From assembly GCA_003242735.1 (NCBI GenBank), contig QGVH01000021.1:1-64000 (forward strand): DNA of 64,000 nt. The letters run 5' to 3'. This document shows, in pieces, positions 17,036 to 26,707 of the stretch. The notes under the pieces are model-generated. The model saw only the letters and a program-made list of their open reading frames with translations, ran no database searches and was not told where the DNA came from. Source of the DNA: a bacterium (GTDB lineage Bacteria; Gemmatimonadota; Gemmatimonadetes; Longimicrobiales; RSA9). Made by a program: the position numbers and the translations under genes. Numbering within the stretch: position 1 is the first letter of the stretch; each line of letters starts with the position of its first letter.

Positions 17036-17624
17036 GGGCACGGCCTCCGGGTGGTTCGATGCTCTGGTCGCGTCGGCGCTTACGCTACTGGTCAGACAGG
17101 GCTCGTTGCAAGAACGGAGGTGGCGCGTCTCGGGGCGAAGTGGTCGTGTCAGGGTGGGGAGCCGCAGTTACCCGCCGTGCGACCGTTTCGATCGATGATT
17201 GCCTCCGTTGCGACACGGCGGCCCGATGCGGGAGATTCGCGGCCCGGCCGCCTCGGGTGGGGATGCCTGGCTGGACTTCGGGACCGCGGTCGGCCTCACC
17301 CACCCGTGGCGTCCGCTGCACCTCGGCCTGGCTTGGCTCACCGCCTGGCGGGTAGAGGTGCACCGTCGCCAGGGCGCCCTGCGCCTGGGCTGGATCCTGC
17401 CGATCTGATCGGCGCCGCACGCGCTCCGCGCGCCGTGATGCCCAGCGGCGGACGCCCGACCAGCACGGCCCGCTGCGTACCGCCTCCCTCCTTCCGCGGC
17501 CGGAACCTTGCCCTTCGCCCCCGAGTATCCCCACCTTGCCTTCCGATGTAGGAACCGTCGTACGGACCTCGTCGTCGCGCGCGGCCCCGTGCCGCGCTCG
17601 TCGCGTATTACAGGGGAGTTCTGG
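17036..17624. other. long divergent intergenic region
   Basis: 589 bases separate the divergent amidase and DUF4159 module. Short open frames are present (for example 17199-17408) but none has a ribosome-binding site, signal peptide or recognisable domain. It must hold the promoters of both neighbours; I see no clear consensus pair. Confidence 0.5.
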
Positions 17625-18731
17625 GTGCGGTCTACCCCGTCGCGAGTCCCGGGCCTCGCGCTGGTCGGCCTTCCCGCGGCTGCGGCCGCGCTCTGGTTGC
17701 TGGGCCAGGGCGTGGGCGTGGGTGGGGGCGAGGGTGGGGTCGACGCGGGGTTCGGGGCGAATGCGGTCCAGGCCGGCGCGGTCCTGGTCCGCGGCGCCAG
17801 CGGCGACCGCGCGGCGCGCGCGGGGGACGTTCCGCGGCCGCATCCCCTCGCGGGCGAATGGTTCGAGATTGAACCATCGGGCGCGGAGTGGGGGAACGCC
17901 GCCGAACGGGAACGCGCCGCGGAGGAGGGACCGCCCGCCGGCCGCCGGGAACGCGTCGTCGGCAACCGCGAACGCTCGGCCGGTCCCCCGGCACGGGCCG
18001 CGGTACAACCGGAGCGCTCCGCGCAACAGGAACACCCCGCCGGCCGCCGCGGACACTCTACCGGTCCTCACCACGAGTTCTACTTCACCCGCGCGCAGTA
18101 CACGGGCATCGGCCGCGGCTGGCGCGCCTCCCGCGCGTGGGCCACGGACTTCCCCAAGGCGGACCAGCAGTTCGTCTACGGCGTGCGCCGGCTCTCGTAC
18201 GTGGACGCGTACCAGCTCGAGAACCCGGTGCGGCTGGACGCCCCAGAGCTCCGTCGCTACCCGTTCCTGTACGCCGTCGAGGTGGGACACATGGCGCTCA
18301 CCGACGCGGAGGTCGAGGGCCTGCGCAATCACCTCGAGGCCGGCGGCTTCCTCGTCGTGGACGACTTCTGGGGCCCGTACGAGTGGGAGAACTTCGAGTA
18401 CAACATGCGTCGGGTGTTGCCGGGCCGGCCCATCGTGGACATCACCCTGGACCACCCGCTGTACTCGTCGTTCTACCAGATCGACGAGATCGTGCAGGTC
18501 CCGAACGTCTGGAACGGGCGTCGCGGCGGCCCCACGGCGGAGTGCCGGGGCTGCGAGCCGGCGGTCCGCGGGATTTTCGATGACGACGGCCGGCTGATGG
18601 TGCTGATCCACTTCAACACCGACCTGGGCGATGCATGGGAGTGGGCGGACGACCCGCTCTACCCGATCCGCTACTCGACGTACGCCTACCAGGTCGGCGT
18701 GAACATGATCATCTACGCGATGAGCCATTAG
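17625..18731 (+). CDS. DUF4159-domain secreted protein (first copy)
   Basis: 368 residues from a GTG at 17625 with an AGGGGAG site 6 bases upstream; this start gives a signal or anchor segment (VPGLALVGLPAAAAALWLLG). A long Gly-rich then Arg/Glu/Pro-rich low-complexity linker (about 30-145) precedes the DUF4159 domain (about 150-368). That domain has EFYFTRAQYTG, FPKADQQF, RYPFLYAVEVGHMALTDAEV, GGFLVVDDFWGP and YQVGVNMIIYAMSH. DUF4159 has a glutamine-amidotransferase-like fold without known activity. A paralogue lies at 24692 and ends in the near-identical VNFIVYALTH. It opens the nine-gene module, 17 bases before the next gene. Biochemical role unknown. Confidence 0.88.
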   Translation: MRSTPSRVPGLALVGLPAAAAALWLLGQGVGVGGGEGGVDAGFGANAVQAGAVLVRGASGDRAARAGDVPRPHPLAGEWFEIEPSGAEWGNAAERERAAEEGPPAGRRERVVGNRERSAGPPARAAVQPERSAQQEHPAGRRGHSTGPHHEFYFTRAQYTGIGRGWRASRAWATDFPKADQQFVYGVRRLSYVDAYQLENPVRLDAPELRRYPFLYAVEVGHMALTDAEVEGLRNHLEAGGFLVVDDFWGPYEWENFEYNMRRVLPGRPIVDITLDHPLYSSFYQIDEIVQVPNVWNGRRGGPTAECRGCEPAVRGIFDDDGRLMVLIHFNTDLGDAWEWADDPLYPIRYSTYAYQVGVNMIIYAMSH

Positions 18732-18748
18732 CCACGGACGCGAGCCCG

Positions 18749-21037
18749 ATGGGCGAGTCGCTCTTCGAGTTCCTGTTCAAGTACCGCCCGCTGCTGTTCG
18801 AGCGGGGCGAGATCTTGCTGGCCGCGCCGCGCCTGGCGTGGCTCGCCGCCGTGCTCGCCGCCGCCGCGCTCGCGTTCACGGCTCTGTCGTACACGCGCGT
18901 GAAGGGCAAGACGCGGCCCGTGGACCGCGCCGTCCTCATCGCGTTCCGCGGCGCCGCGCTCGCGTTGATCGCGTTCTGCCTGTTCCGCCCCACGCTGGTC
19001 GTCTCGACGGCGGTGCCGCAGCGCAACTTCGTCGGCGTGCTGGTGGACGACTCGCGCAGCATGCAGGTCGCCGACCGGGGCGACGAGACGCGCGCCACGG
19101 CGGTCCAGCGCGCGCTCGCGCCGGACGGCGAGCTGTTCAGGGCGCTGTCCGAGCGCTTCCTCGTCCGCACGTTCCGCTTCTCTTCCACCGCGGAGCGCGT
19201 GGACGACGTCACGCAACTCACCTTCGCGGGAGAGGAGACGCGGCTCGGCAGGGCGCTGGATCGGGTGCGCGAGGAGCTGTCCGCGGTGCCGCTGGCCGGG
19301 CTGGTGCTCGTCACGGATGGCGCCGACAACTCGGACGACGCGCTCACCGAGCCTCTGCTCGCGCTGCGCGCCGCCAACGTGCCGGTCTACACGGTGGGCG
19401 TGGGCCGCGAGCGCTTCACGAAGGACATCGAGGTCACGCGCGTCGAGACGCCGCGCACGGCGCTCCAGGGCTCGTCGTTGGTGGTGGACCTCGTCGTCAC
19501 GCAGAGCGGCTACGCGGGCGAGACCGTGCCGCTCCAGGTCGAAGATGCGGGCCGCATCGTCGCCCGCCAGGACATCCGCCTGCCCCGCGATGGCGAGGCG
19601 ACGACGGTGCGCGTCCACTTCAAGGCGGAGGAGCCGGGCGCACGAACATTCCGCTTCTACATCCCCCCGCGGCCCGGCGAGATGGTCGCGCAGAACAACG
19701 AGCAACACGCGCTGATCGTGGTCGAGAGGCGCAGGGAAAAGATCCTTTACCTCGAGGGCGAGCCGCGCTTCGAGGTGAAGTTCCTGCGACGCGCGGTCGC
19801 GGACGACGAGAACCTCCAGGTCGTGGTGCTCCAGCGCACGGCCGAGAACAAGTTCCTGCGGCTGGACGTGGACGACGCGGAGGAGCTGGCGGCCGGTTTC
19901 CCCCGCACCCGCGAGGAGCTGTTCCGGTACCGCGCGCTGATCCTGGGCAGCGTCGAGGCCTCGTTCTTCACCCACGACCAGCTCCAGATGATCGCCGACT
20001 TCGTGGACCAGCGCGGCGGCGGGCTGCTCGTGCTGGGCGGCCGGCGCGCGCTGGCCGAGGGCGGCTACGCGGGCACGCCGGTGGCCGACGTGCTCCCGAT
20101 CGTGCTCGACCCGGCGGACCGGGAGGAGCGCGGCTCCACGTACTACGTCGAGGTGAAGCCGGTGCCGACGCGCGCGGGCCAGGTCCACCCCGCGGTCCAG
20201 ATCGCGCCGACGCCGGAGGAGTCCCGCCAGCGCTGGCAGGCGCTGCCGCCCGTGTCCGTGGTGAACCGCGTGCGCGGGCTCAAGCCGGGCGCGACAGCGC
20301 TGCTCATGGGCTCACCCGTGGGCGGCGGCGACGAGGCCGTCATCCTCGCGCACCAGCGCTACGGCCGCGGCAGCGTCCTCGCGCTCCCCGTCCAGGACAC
20401 CTGGCAGTGGCAGTTCCACGCGGACGTCCCGCTGGACGACCTCTCGCACGAGACGTTCTGGCGGCAGATCCTGCGCTGGCTGGTCACCGGCGTGCCGCGC
20501 CAGGTGGACGTGCGCACACCCCGCGACCGCGTGGCGCCCGGCGAGCCCGTCATCATCACCGCGGACGTGAGGGACGCGACCTACATCGAGCTGAACGGCG
20601 CCACGGTGACGGCGCACGTCGCGGGTCCAGCCGGCATCGCGTTCGATGTCCCGCTCGAGTGGACGGTGGACCGCGACGGCGAGTACCGCGGCAGCTTCAC
20701 GCCGCCCGAGCCGGGGCTCTACGAGGTCCGCGTGCGCGCGCAACACGACGACGCAGTGATCGAAGGCACCGCGTGGGTCGAGGCCGCGCCGCCGGTCGCC
20801 GAGTACTTCGGCGCGCAGATGCGCGCGTCGCTGCTGCGCCGCATCGCCGATGAGACCGGCGGCCGGTTCTACACGCTGGACGACGTCGCCACGCTGCCCG
20901 AAGACATCCGTTATACGGAGCGCGGCACCACGGTGCAGGAGCAGAAGGACCTGTGGGACATGCCGATCGTCTTCCTGCTGCTGGTCGGATTGATCGGCGC
21001 CGAGTGGACGTACCGGCGACTGCGGGGACTGATATGA
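18749..21037 (+). CDS. VWA plus glutamine-amidotransferase-like membrane protein
   Basis: 762 residues. Two N-terminal membrane helices (about 25-45 and 60-82) are followed by a von Willebrand A domain with an intact MIDAS DxSxS (VDDSRSMQ) and LVLVTDGADN. Next is a beta-sandwich (VETPRTALQGSSLVVDLVV) and then a class I glutamine-amidotransferase-like domain (ILYLEGEPRFEVKFLRRAV, YRALILGSVEASFF, GGGLLVLGGRRALAEGGYAG). The membrane helix LWDMPIVFLLLVGLIGAEW closes the protein. The usual catalytic Cys of amidotransferases is not visible after the nucleophile strand, so it is probably a binding domain. The start at 18749 places the first helix; the longer frame is a shadow. The stop overlaps the next start. 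Confidence 0.87.
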   Translation: MGESLFEFLFKYRPLLFERGEILLAAPRLAWLAAVLAAAALAFTALSYTRVKGKTRPVDRAVLIAFRGAALALIAFCLFRPTLVVSTAVPQRNFVGVLVDDSRSMQVADRGDETRATAVQRALAPDGELFRALSERFLVRTFRFSSTAERVDDVTQLTFAGEETRLGRALDRVREELSAVPLAGLVLVTDGADNSDDALTEPLLALRAANVPVYTVGVGRERFTKDIEVTRVETPRTALQGSSLVVDLVVTQSGYAGETVPLQVEDAGRIVARQDIRLPRDGEATTVRVHFKAEEPGARTFRFYIPPRPGEMVAQNNEQHALIVVERRREKILYLEGEPRFEVKFLRRAVADDENLQVVVLQRTAENKFLRLDVDDAEELAAGFPRTREELFRYRALILGSVEASFFTHDQLQMIADFVDQRGGGLLVLGGRRALAEGGYAGTPVADVLPIVLDPADREERGSTYYVEVKPVPTRAGQVHPAVQIAPTPEESRQRWQALPPVSVVNRVRGLKPGATALLMGSPVGGGDEAVILAHQRYGRGSVLALPVQDTWQWQFHADVPLDDLSHETFWRQILRWLVTGVPRQVDVRTPRDRVAPGEPVIITADVRDATYIELNGATVTAHVAGPAGIAFDVPLEWTVDRDGEYRGSFTPPEPGLYEVRVRAQHDDAVIEGTAWVEAAPPVAEYFGAQMRASLLRRIADETGGRFYTLDDVATLPEDIRYTERGTTVQEQKDLWDMPIVFLLLVGLIGAEWTYRRLRGLI

Positions 21038-22038
21038 TGGGCCGCGTGCTGATCGCCGCACTGGGTCTCGTCGCGGCGACCGCGGCCTCGCCGGCCGCCG
21101 CCCAGACCGACCACGTCCTCGTCATCTCGGGCGTCTCCGGCGAGCCGCGCTTCGCCGAGGCGTTCCACCGGTGGGCCACGACCTTCATCGACGCCGTCCG
21201 CGACCGCCACGGCGTGCCGGCCGAGAACATTGTGTACCTGGCTGAACGGCCCGAACGTGACGCCGCACGGATCCACGGCCGCTCGGACCGCGCCGGCATC
21301 GAGGCCGCGTTCCAGCGGCTCGCGCAGCAGGCCGGGCCCGAGGACCGCGTGCTCATCGTCCTGTTCGGCCACGGCAGCGAGCAGGACGGCGAACCGCGGC
21401 TCAACATCCCGGGCCCGGATCTCACGGCGTCGGACTTCGCGCGGCTGATCGGCACGCTGCGCGCCCGGGAGGTCGCGCTGGTGCACACCGGCAGCGCGAG
21501 CGGCGGGTGGATCGGCAAGCTGTCCGCGCCGGGTCGCGTGATCCTGACCGCGACGCGGAGCGGCTTCGAGCAGAACGAGACGATCTTCCCCGAGCACTTC
21601 GTCGCGGCGTACGCGGGCGACGGCGCGGACACGGACAAGGACGGCCGCATCTCGTTGCTGGAAGCGTTCGTCTACGCGACGCAAGAGGTCGAACGAACCT
21701 ACAAGCAGCGCAACCTGCTCCAGTCCGAGCACGCGCTGCTGGACGACGATGGCGACGGCAAGGGCAGCCCGGTGCCCGACCCCGACGCCGGCGACGGCGC
21801 CCTCGCCCGCGCGTTCGTCCTCGCCGGGACGGCGGCGCGCGCCGCCGCGGCCGCGACACCCGAGCTGCGCGCGCTCTACGAGACCCGGCAGCGGCTGGAG
21901 CGGCAGATCGAAGCCCTGCGGGCACGCAGGGCGAGCATGGATCCCGCCGCGTACGAGGCGGAGCTGGAGCGGCTGCTCGTGCAGCTCGCGGAGACGAACC
22001 AGCAGATCCGGCGTCTGGAAGGAGAGCGGCAGCCGTGA
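21034..22038 (+). CDS. caspase-like protein with the catalytic Cys replaced
   Basis: 334 residues: signal peptide (cleavage near AAAQT), a caspase/legumain-like alpha/beta domain (about 25-205), and a C-terminal charged coiled coil (about 285-330). The catalytic-His strand is intact (VLIVLFGHGSEQDGE, His113), but the strand that should end in Asp-x-Cys-x-Ser-Gly-Gly reads VHTGSASGGW, placing Ser154 where the Cys is expected. Acidic loops DTDKDGRIS and DDDGDGKGS resemble EF-hand calcium sites. It overlaps the upstream gene by ATGA and the next by one base. Whether it is a dead scaffold or uses Ser is open. Confidence 0.8.
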   Translation: MMGRVLIAALGLVAATAASPAAAQTDHVLVISGVSGEPRFAEAFHRWATTFIDAVRDRHGVPAENIVYLAERPERDAARIHGRSDRAGIEAAFQRLAQQAGPEDRVLIVLFGHGSEQDGEPRLNIPGPDLTASDFARLIGTLRAREVALVHTGSASGGWIGKLSAPGRVILTATRSGFEQNETIFPEHFVAAYAGDGADTDKDGRISLLEAFVYATQEVERTYKQRNLLQSEHALLDDDGDGKGSPVPDPDAGDGALARAFVLAGTAARAAAAATPELRALYETRQRLERQIEALRARRASMDPAAYEAELERLLVQLAETNQQIRRLEGERQP

Positions 22039-24695
22039 TGCGGTTGGCGGCAGTCCGTCGGGGCGTGGCGCTCCTCGTGCTGCTCGCCGGCTGTGGCAGC
22101 ACCGCGGACGCGACGCAGCTGCCCGAGGCGGACGCGGCGCTGCGGGAAGGTCGTTACGATCAGGCGATCGAGGTGTATCGCACACTCACTCGGAGAGGCG
22201 AGGCGTTCCCGCTGGCCGCGCGGGGGCTGGCCCGCGCGCTGTCCACCGTCGGCCGCTACGACGAGGCGGAGGCGGCGCTGCGCACTGCGCTCGCCACGGC
22301 GCCGGACTCCGTCCAGCTCGCGAACGCGCTGGGCGAAGTGCTGTACGCGCGGGGCGAGGTCGAGCAGGCGGAGCGCCTGTTCCGCGCGGCCGCGGAAGGG
22401 CGTGCCTCGGACAGCCTGCTGGCCCGGCTCAACCTGGGCGTGCTCCTCTACGAGACCGGCCGCCGCGCCGAGGCGCTCGACCTGTTCGACACGTTCATTG
22501 ACGTCTACAACAGCGGCGCGCGGCTCGACGCGCGCGAGCTGATGGCGGTCGGCATCGCGGTCCGCTACCTCGGCGTGCGCGACCCGCAGCTCTACAAGGA
22601 CGCGCTGCGCGCGCTGGACGAGGCCGTCGCCGCCGACTCCGGCAACCTGGACGCGCGCATCCGGATCGGCGAGCTGTTCCTCGAGAAGTACAACAGCGGG
22701 GACGCGAAGGCCACGTTCCGCGAGGTCCTCCAGATCAACCCGTCGCACCCCCGCGCGCTGCTGGGCCTGGCGCAGGCCGCGGAGTTCGACGGCGAACCCA
22801 CCGCCAAGGAGCTGGCCGAACAGGCGCTCGCGGTGAACCCGAACCTCGTTGCGGCGCACGTGCTGATCGGTCGCCTCGAGCTGGAGGCGGAGAACTACGA
22901 GGCCGCGCTGCGCGCCGCCGAGCGCGCGCTGGAGACGAACCCGCGGTCGTCCGGCGCCCTGGCCGTGCTCGCCGCCGTCCGCTACCTCGCCGACGACCGG
23001 GCCGCGTTCGAGGACGTCGTCCGCCGCGCGCTCGCGTACAACCCCAGGGACACGGAGCTGTACGACGCGCTCGCGGAGATCGCCGTACGCAACCGCCGCT
23101 ACGCGGAGGCGGTGGAGTTCGCGCGGCGCGCGGTGGCGCTGGACTCGATGTCGTGGCGGAGCTATGGCATCCTGGGCATCAACCAGCTCCGCGTCGGTGA
23201 GATCGAGGCGGGGCGCGAGAACCTGGAGCGCGCGTTCCGGGGCGACCCGTACGACGTCTGGATCAAGAACACGCTGGACCTGCTGGACACGTTCGGGCGC
23301 TACCGCGAAGTGCCCAGCGAGCGGTTCCGGTTCATCCTGTACGGCGAGGAAGCGGACGTGCTGGCGGCGTACCTCGCGCCGCTCGCCGAGGAGGCGTACG
23401 ACCAGCTCGCCGAGCGCTACGGCTACCGGCCCGCGACGCCGATCCGCGTCGAGGTCTTCCCTTCCCACGCCGACTTCTCCGTCCGTACCGTGGGCCTCGC
23501 CGGCCTCGGCGCGCTGGGCGTCAGCTTCGGCAACGTGCTCGCCATGGACTCGCCCTCGGCGCGTGACCGCGGAACGTTCAACTGGGGCTCGACGTTCTGG
23601 CACGAGCTGGCGCACACGTTCCACCTCGGCATGACGGACCACCGGGTGCCGCGCTGGTTCACGGAAGGGCTCGCCGTGCTCGAGGAGCGCCGCGCCCGCG
23701 AGGGCTGGGGGAGGGACGCCTCCCCTGCGTTCCTCGCCGCCTACAAGCAGGAGCGGCTGCTGCCGGTCTCGCGGCTGAACGACGGCTTCGTGCGGCCGGA
23801 GTACCCCGAGCAGATCGGGTTCTCCTACTACCAGGCCTCGCTCGTGTGCGAGCTGATCGAGCGAGACCACGGCCCGGACGCGCTGCTGCGCATGCTGGAC
23901 GGCTTCCGCCGCGGGCTTGGCACGCCCGAGGTGTTCCGGCAGGTCCTCGGCACCGACATCGAAGCGTTCGACCGGCGGTTCGAGGCGTACATGCAGGAGC
24001 GCTTCGGCGGCCCGCTCGCCGCGATCCGGCCACGTACGGCGCGAGACACCACGCAGGCCGGACCCGACGAGGCCGTTCGCCTCGCCTCAGGCGAGCCGGA
24101 CGACTTCGTGGCGCAGCTCCGCGCCGGGCGCGCGCTGTTCAACGCCGGCCGGCGGGACGAGGCGGTGCCGTACCTCGAGCGCGCGAAGGAGCTGTTCCCC
24201 GAGTACGCCGGCCGCGGCAGTCCGTATGACCTCCTGGCGCGGATCTGGCGTGAGAAGGGCGACCTGCGCCGCGCCGCGGCCGAGCTCGAGCGCATGACCG
24301 CGCTCAACGAGAACGCGTACGAAGAGAACGTGGCGTTGAGCGAGATCCTCGAGGAGCTCGGCGACATCGCCGGCGCGGCCGCCGCGCTCGAGCGCGCCGT
24401 CTACATCTACCCGTTCGAGATCGAGCTGCACGAGCGTCTGGCGGCGCTGTACGCGCGGACGGGCGAGTGGGAGAAGGCCGTGCGGGAGCGAGAGGTCGTC
24501 CTCGCGCTGGACCCGGTGGACCGCGCGGAGGCGTTCTACCAGCTCGCGCTCGCCCACTTCGAGGCGGGCGACGCCGCGTCCGCGCGACGCGCGGTGCTCC
24601 GCGCGCTCGAGATCGCGCCGAACTTCGAGCGCGCGCAGGAGCTGCTGCTGCGGCTCCGGTCGGCGCGAGGGTCCACACCGGAGGGCGGGCGATGA
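22038..24695 (+). CDS. TPR lipoprotein with gluzincin peptidase (MA-like) domain
   Basis: 885 residues. The lipobox LLAGC gives an envelope lipoprotein (Cys19). About ten tetratricopeptide repeats (30-420) precede a peptidase_MA-like domain (about 430-660) with HELAH (His522, Glu523, His526) and the third ligand Glu543 in WFTEGLAVLEE, a gluzincin arrangement. A second TPR block (about 700-870) closes the protein. Such proteins are thought to degrade or chaperone envelope proteins, with TPRs for partner binding. It overlaps the caspase-like gene by one base (TGATG) and the second DUF4159 gene by ATGA, so it is translationally tied to both. Confidence 0.88.
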   Translation: MRLAAVRRGVALLVLLAGCGSTADATQLPEADAALREGRYDQAIEVYRTLTRRGEAFPLAARGLARALSTVGRYDEAEAALRTALATAPDSVQLANALGEVLYARGEVEQAERLFRAAAEGRASDSLLARLNLGVLLYETGRRAEALDLFDTFIDVYNSGARLDARELMAVGIAVRYLGVRDPQLYKDALRALDEAVAADSGNLDARIRIGELFLEKYNSGDAKATFREVLQINPSHPRALLGLAQAAEFDGEPTAKELAEQALAVNPNLVAAHVLIGRLELEAENYEAALRAAERALETNPRSSGALAVLAAVRYLADDRAAFEDVVRRALAYNPRDTELYDALAEIAVRNRRYAEAVEFARRAVALDSMSWRSYGILGINQLRVGEIEAGRENLERAFRGDPYDVWIKNTLDLLDTFGRYREVPSERFRFILYGEEADVLAAYLAPLAEEAYDQLAERYGYRPATPIRVEVFPSHADFSVRTVGLAGLGALGVSFGNVLAMDSPSARDRGTFNWGSTFWHELAHTFHLGMTDHRVPRWFTEGLAVLEERRAREGWGRDASPAFLAAYKQERLLPVSRLNDGFVRPEYPEQIGFSYYQASLVCELIERDHGPDALLRMLDGFRRGLGTPEVFRQVLGTDIEAFDRRFEAYMQERFGGPLAAIRPRTARDTTQAGPDEAVRLASGEPDDFVAQLRAGRALFNAGRRDEAVPYLERAKELFPEYAGRGSPYDLLARIWREKGDLRRAAAELERMTALNENAYEENVALSEILEELGDIAGAAAALERAVYIYPFEIELHERLAALYARTGEWEKAVREREVVLALDPVDRAEAFYQLALAHFEAGDAASARRAVLRALEIAPNFERAQELLLRLRSARGSTPEGGR

Positions 24696-25540
24696 TCGCG
24701 GCTCTGTGGAGGCGGGTTCGCACACGTGACCTGGCCATCGCCTGCGGCGCCGCGCTGCTGCTGGGGCTCGCGCCCGCGGAGGCGGCGGCGCAGGAGCGTG
24801 GGCGGCGGCCCGGGCTCATCGACCGTGCTCGTGGCCGCATGGTCGAGATCTTCGGCGTCCGGCCCACCGACAACACTCCGTACGACGGCCGGTTCACGTT
24901 CGTCCGACTCTACTTCGAGGCCGGCCGCCGGGCGATGGGGACGGGCTACTACGGCAGCAACGGCGAGCCGCCCTGGGCGCACGACTACCCGCGCGCCGAG
25001 CGCAACCTGATGAAGATCCTGGACGAGATCACGTTCGTCGATCCGACGACGGGCGGAGGGAACGTATTCGCCCTGACCGACCCCGAGCTGTTCCGCTATC
25101 CCCTGCTCTACATCTCGGAGTCTGGCTTCTGGGCGCCGACGGAAGCGGAGGCGAAGGCGTTCCGGGAGTACCTGCTGAAGGGCGGGTTCGCGATCTTCGA
25201 CGACTTCCATTACTACGACGTGCCCTACGTGATCGAGATGTTGAAGCAGGTGCTCCCCGGGCTGCACCCCATGCCGCTGGACGGGTCCGAGCCGATCTTC
25301 GACTCGTTCTTCAAGATCGACGTCGCGACGCTCCACGCGCAGAACTACGGTGGCGGAATCGTCTGGTACGGCATCTTCGAGGACAACGACCGCCGCAAGC
25401 GTCTGATGGCGATCCTCGCCGGCAACGGGGACATCGGCGAGTCGTGGGAGTTCTCGGACACCGGCTGGGTGCCCATTGACATCTCGAACGAGGCGTACAA
25501 GCTGGGGGTGAACTTCATTGTGTATGCGCTGACGCACTAG
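24692..25540 (+). CDS. DUF4159-domain secreted protein (second copy)
   Basis: 282 residues. A signal peptide (about 1-33, cleavage near AAAQE) is followed by a single DUF4159 domain: RFTFVRLYFEAGRRAMGTGY, WAHDYPRAERNL, FRYPLLYISESGFWAPTEAE, KGGFAIFDDFHYYD, GDIGESWEF and KLGVNFIVYALTH. It lacks the long low-complexity linker of the first copy. It overlaps the TPR peptidase by ATGA. The upstream open frame is a shadow of that gene. DUF4159 proteins commonly sit beside MoxR/DUF58/BatA genes in Gemmatimonadota and related phyla, consistent with this order. No catalytic residues are known. Confidence 0.9.
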   Translation: MIAALWRRVRTRDLAIACGAALLLGLAPAEAAAQERGRRPGLIDRARGRMVEIFGVRPTDNTPYDGRFTFVRLYFEAGRRAMGTGYYGSNGEPPWAHDYPRAERNLMKILDEITFVDPTTGGGNVFALTDPELFRYPLLYISESGFWAPTEAEAKAFREYLLKGGFAIFDDFHYYDVPYVIEMLKQVLPGLHPMPLDGSEPIFDSFFKIDVATLHAQNYGGGIVWYGIFEDNDRRKRLMAILAGNGDIGESWEFSDTGWVPIDISNEAYKLGVNFIVYALTH

Positions 25541-25669
25541 CGCGCCGCGGGCTCCCGCGGAACACAGGGAACCGCGCGCCGCCCAGTCGAGACGAGTTGC
25601 GCGCATCGGGCGCGCGCGGAGCACAGGCGGCGTCCCCGCCCAACCGTGAACCTGAGGGGGAATACGAAC

Positions 25670-26707
25670 GTGGCGATCAAGACGGAGACTCTCCCGGCGC
25701 TGGAAGCCGCCGACGACATCGCACTCGCCGAGCGGCTGAAGGAGGGCCGCGACCGCGTGCTCGCCGAGCTGCGCAAGGTGATCATCGGCCAAGACGAGGT
25801 GCTGGATCAGGTGCTGCTCTCGCTCTTCGTGGGCGGCAACTGCATCCTCATCGGCGTGCCGGGACTGGCCAAGACGCTGATCGTGCACACGCTGGCGCAG
25901 GTCCTGGACCTGAAGTTCAGCCGCATCCAGTTCACGCCGGACCTGATGCCGACCGACATCACCGGCACGGACATCATCCAGGAGGACCCGGCCACCGGCC
26001 GCCGGCAGATGGTGTTCTCGCCCGGCCCGATCTTCGCCAACATCGTGCTGGCGGACGAGATCAACCGCGCGCCGCCCAAGACGCAGTCGGCGTTGCTGGA
26101 GGCGATGCAGGAGCACCGGGTCACGATCCAGGGCCGGACGTACAGGCTCGAGGAGCCGTTCTACGTCTTCGCCACGCAGAACCCGATCGAGCTGGAGGGC
26201 ACGTACCCCTTGCCCGAGGCGCAGCTCGATCGGTTCATGTTCGAGATCGTGCTCGACCACCTCCCGGAAGAGGAGGAGCTGGCCGTCGTCCGCTCGACGA
26301 CCGCGATCCTCGAGCCGGAGTTCAGCCATGTGATCACCGGTGCCGACATCCTGGCGTTCCAGCGCCTGGTCCGAAAGGTGCCGGTCGCGGATCCCGTGCT
26401 GCGTTATGCACTCGCGCTGGTGCGCGCCACGCGGCCGAACGCGCCCGGCGCGCCGGAGTTCATCCGCAAGTGGGTTCAGTTCGGCGCGAGCGTGCGAGCC
26501 GCGCAGTTCCTCGTGCTCGGAGCCAAGGCGCGGGCGCTCACTCAGGGCCGCTACGCCGTGAGCTTCGACGACATTCGCGCCCTCGCGCACCCCGTGCTGC
26601 GGCACCGGATCCTGCGCAACTTCCACGCGGAGTCGGAGCGGATCACCACGGACTGGCTGGTGGATCAGTTGCTCGAGGCAGTTCCGGTGCCACGTTCTGG
26701 CATGTGA
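25670..26707 (+). CDS. MoxR-family AAA+ ATPase
   Basis: 345 residues from a GTG at 25670 with GAGGGGG 9 bases upstream; the alternative GTG at 25646 lacks a site. The MoxR signature is complete: IIGQDEVLDQVLLSL, Walker A GVPGLAKT (62-69), Walker B IVLADEIN (about 125-132), the segment PPKTQSALLEAMQEHRVTI, sensor 1 FATQNPIELEGTYPLPEAQL, and a C-terminal winged-helix lid. MoxR ATPases work with VWA-domain partners as metal-insertion or folding chaperones, and the next two genes encode such partners. Cytoplasmic. It lies 129 bases after the second DUF4159 gene, so it may have its own promoter. Confidence 0.96.
   Translation: MAIKTETLPALEAADDIALAERLKEGRDRVLAELRKVIIGQDEVLDQVLLSLFVGGNCILIGVPGLAKTLIVHTLAQVLDLKFSRIQFTPDLMPTDITGTDIIQEDPATGRRQMVFSPGPIFANIVLADEINRAPPKTQSALLEAMQEHRVTIQGRTYRLEEPFYVFATQNPIELEGTYPLPEAQLDRFMFEIVLDHLPEEEELAVVRSTTAILEPEFSHVITGADILAFQRLVRKVPVADPVLRYALALVRATRPNAPGAPEFIRKWVQFGASVRAAQFLVLGAKARALTQGRYAVSFDDIRALAHPVLRHRILRNFHAESERITTDWLVDQLLEAVPVPRSGM

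Noticed and set aside
17199..17408. Small open frame in the divergent intergenic region
   Set aside because: No ribosome-binding site, signal or recognisable domain; alternative frames are equally open.
17085..18728. 547-codon minus-strand frame across the first DUF4159 gene
   Set aside because: Antisense shadow. The plus-strand frame has a signal segment, a ribosome-binding site and a recognised domain.
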